From positions 1-64,000 of the forward strand of contig JAKJBW010000003.1 in assembly GCA_022706785.1 (NCBI GenBank): a stretch of DNA of 64,000 bases, in the 5' to 3' direction. The notes beneath the pieces were generated by a model that searched no databases, was not told the DNA's origin, and worked only from the letters and a program-made list of their open reading frames with translations. Made by a program: the position numbers and the translations under genes. The stretch is from Bacillota bacterium (lineage in GTDB: Bacteria > Bacillota > Clostridia > UBA1381 > UMGS1253). Position 1 is the stretch's first letter; every line of letters starts with the position of its first letter. Positions 61,863 through 64,000 of the stretch are shown here, piece after piece.

Positions 61863-64000
61863 GCAGGGGCGGGGCAGGCCGTAACGGCACAATCACGAAT
61901 GACACGCCGGTTGCTAAAGTAGTGGTGACGAAAAACAACCGCAATGTTGACAGGCTTTTTGACTATACGATTCCGGATGGGCTGCGTGATTGCTTATGCG
62001 CCGGTTCGCGCGTTATTGTGCCGTTCGGGGCTAAAAATGCGCTTACCGAAGGTTATGTTGTCGAAATTGGCGAGCCGTCGGGCTGGGTCAAGCTTAAACA
62101 AATAAAAAGCGTTTCGGGCGATGTGCCTGTTTTTGACGACAAGGCGTGGGCGCTTGCCTGCTGGATGCGTGAAAAATATATGTGTACATATTTCGAAGCG
62201 CTTCGCCAGATGATTCCGACGGGTATTTCAGTCAAATTTGAAGACTGGGTCTGCCTGCGGGATATTCCCCAAAATAACAGAGAAGCGCTTTTAAAAAAGT
62301 CTGAACTGCGCCGGCAGGTCGTCGCCGTATTGGAGGCGGAAAACGGCGCTATGGCGCTCAACCGTCTGCTATCTGCGTTTGACCGCAATATAAGGGCTTC
62401 TGTATCGTCGATGGAAAAGGCCGGACTGGTTGCGCTCATGCAAAGGGATATTACCCAGGTGAAGGATAAAGTGATACAATTTGCCGCACTGGCGGTAAGC
62501 AGTGAAGAAGCGGCCGACCGGATGCGTGAGCTGGGCAGAAGCGCGCCCAAGCAGTCGGAAATCCTGGAGATACTGCGTTATACCGAAGAGGCGGCTGTTT
62601 GTGACCTCGTCTATTTGGCGCAGACTACTTATAACGCTGTTCACGCCCTTTGCCAAAAAGGGCTTATACGTCTGTATGACCGTGAGGTGCTGCGCGATCC
62701 CCTGGGCGGTAAAACGTTTGCACCATCTAAGCCGCATGAGCTTACCGGCGGGCAAAAAGAGGTCGCGGACAGGCTGTATACCGCGATGGACGCGGGAAAA
62801 GCCGGTGTATTTTTACTTCACGGCGTGACAGGCTCGGGCAAGACAGAGGTTTATATGCAGTTAATTGCCAGGGCTATCGGGCAAAAAAAGACCGCGATTG
62901 TGCTTGTGCCCGAAATATCGCTCACACCCCAGATGACGCAGCGGTTTGCGTCCCGCTTCGGGAGCCGCGTGGCGATCTTGCACAGTGCCCTGTCGCTTGG
63001 GGAGCGCTACGATGAATGGAAGCGGATAAAAGACGGTAAGGTGGATGTGGTTGTGGGGGCAAGAAGTGCGGTTTTTGCTCCGCTGGACAGAATCGGCGTT
63101 ATTATTTTGGATGAGGAGCATGAAACGACCTATAAATCCGAAAACGCGCCGCGCTACCATGCGCGCGACATTGCTATTTACAGAAGCGCCCAGCACAAGG
63201 CGGTCACCCTGCTGGCTTCGGCTACGCCTTCGATAGAAAGCTATTATAAAGCGCAGAACAGGGAGTATGGCCTTTTATCCATCGAAAGCCGCTACAACGA
63301 CAACGCATTGCCGCAGGTCTGCGTTGTGGATATGCGAGAGGAACTGGCCCGTGGCAATCGTTCAATGTTTAGCGTAAAACTTTGCAAGGAGCTGGAGGAC
63401 AATATCCGAAACGGTGAGCAAAGTATTTTGTTTTTAAACCGCCGAGGGTTTTCCACATTCGTGTCCTGCAGGGCGTGCGGGTATGTGGCAAAATGCGTGC
63501 GCTGCAATATTTCGCTGACCTATCACAGCTATACCGACCGCCTGACCTGTCATTACTGCGGCTACACCTGCGGGAATTATACGGCATGTCCGGACTGTGG
63601 CAGCAAGTATATCAAGCACTTCGGCGCCGGCACGCAAAGGTTGGAGGACGAGCTCAAAAAGCAGTTTGACGGCATAAGCGTAATACGCATGGATATGGAC
63701 ACCACAGGCAGGAAAAATTCGCATGAGGCGCTCCTGCGGCAGTTCGAACAGGAAAAGGCCGATGTGCTGCTGGGGACACAGATGGTGTCAAAGGGGCTTG
63801 ATTTTCCCGGCGTGACGCTTGTCGGGGTGGTGGCCGCCGATACGTCGTTATACCTTGACGACTTTAGAAGCACCGAGCGCACCTTTCAGCTGATTATGCA
63901 GGTGACGGGCCGGGCCGGGCGCGGTGATATACCCGGGCGGGCGATCGTGCAGACATATTCTCCCGATAACAGCGCTATCCGTTATGCGCAAACGCACGAT
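61859..64000 (+). CDS. priA: Primosomal protein N' (PriA helicase), 3' end outside window
   Basis: 714 codons are visible and the gene runs off the window. The N-terminal DNA-binding domain has KVVVTKNNRNVDRLFDYTIP; the helicase has Walker A HGVTGSGKTEVYMQ, Walker B VIILDEEHETTYKSE, ASATPSIES, and four zinc pairs (CRACGYVAKCVRC, CHYCGYTCG, CPDCGS). It restarts stalled replication forks. The ATG overlaps the coaBC stop as ATGA. Near the visible end, QVTGRAGRGDIPGRAIVQTY belongs to motif VI. Confidence 0.96.
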   Translation, partial: MSRGGAGRNGTITNDTPVAKVVVTKNNRNVDRLFDYTIPDGLRDCLCAGSRVIVPFGAKNALTEGYVVEIGEPSGWVKLKQIKSVSGDVPVFDDKAWALACWMREKYMCTYFEALRQMIPTGISVKFEDWVCLRDIPQNNREALLKKSELRRQVVAVLEAENGAMALNRLLSAFDRNIRASVSSMEKAGLVALMQRDITQVKDKVIQFAALAVSSEEAADRMRELGRSAPKQSEILEILRYTEEAAVCDLVYLAQTTYNAVHALCQKGLIRLYDREVLRDPLGGKTFAPSKPHELTGGQKEVADRLYTAMDAGKAGVFLLHGVTGSGKTEVYMQLIARAIGQKKTAIVLVPEISLTPQMTQRFASRFGSRVAILHSALSLGERYDEWKRIKDGKVDVVVGARSAVFAPLDRIGVIILDEEHETTYKSENAPRYHARDIAIYRSAQHKAVTLLASATPSIESYYKAQNREYGLLSIESRYNDNALPQVCVVDMREELARGNRSMFSVKLCKELEDNIRNGEQSILFLNRRGFSTFVSCRACGYVAKCVRCNISLTYHSYTDRLTCHYCGYTCGNYTACPDCGSKYIKHFGAGTQRLEDELKKQFDGISVIRMDMDTTGRKNSHEALLRQFEQEKADVLLGTQMVSKGLDFPGVTLVGVVAADTSLYLDDFRSTERTFQLIMQVTGRAGRGDIPGRAIVQTYSPDNSAIRYAQTHD

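Overview
The window looks like the chromosome of an endospore-forming, probably anaerobic member of the Clostridia (Bacillota). The signs are dipicolinate synthase genes, the spoIVB peptidase gene, the block yicC-remA-gmk-rpoZ-coaBC-priA, AGGAGG-type ribosome binding sites throughout, and many clostridial-type mobile genes. Nothing allows a species call.

Layout. (1) 1-4091: a secreted SLH-domain serine protease, then a tiny ORF coupled to a large serine recombinase. (2) 4092-4162: about two dozen codons from the late part of dpaA (dipicolinate synthase subunit A). (3) 4155-36988: an inserted element of 32,834 bp. It carries a DNA-repair/resistance cargo segment (4.2-10.8 kb), an eight-gene type 4 BREX-like operon with its own cysteine desulfurase (11.2-25.4 kb), and a phage remnant with primase-helicase, terminase, HNH nuclease, ParB-methyltransferase and a second large serine recombinase (26-36.9 kb), but no structural genes. 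(4) 36989-37072: the last codons of dpaA, followed by dpaB. (5) 37.7-58 kb: ordinary chromosome, with proBA, a PHP-type hydrolase, a URO-D-like methyltransferase, an MFS exporter, SOD, rhamnose isomerase and kinase, tRNA-Asn, a GntR-ABC operon, threonine synthase, spoIVB, and amtB-glnB. (6) 58.3-64 kb: a 99-bp repeat array, then yicC-remA-gmk-rpoZ-coaBC-priA (priA cut by the window end).

Main result. dpaA is broken in two places, and a large serine recombinase gene sits just upstream of each break. The second break can be resolved to the base. The 8-bp core CTTCCGGG is present at both ends; joining the two copies restores the dpaA frame exactly, and joining the element ends gives a nearly perfect palindromic attP. 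This is the arrangement of sporulation-excised elements such as skin in sigK and vfbin in spoVFB. A defence island would be kept in the germ line and would have to be removed in the mother cell for dipicolinate synthesis. The break next to recombinase 1 suggests a second element in the same gene, whose left end lies outside the window.

The BREX-like operon has BrxC, PglZ, BrxL and a PAPS-reductase/ferredoxin protein (BrxP) but no PglX methylase. A cysteine desulfurase and a small cysteine-rich protein lie in the same operon, which suggests a sulfur-based DNA mark. Smaller regulatory findings are an ANTAR-type attenuator before amtB, an operator palindrome on the ytrA-like promoter, and tandem extended -10 promoters with covarying hairpins before yicC.
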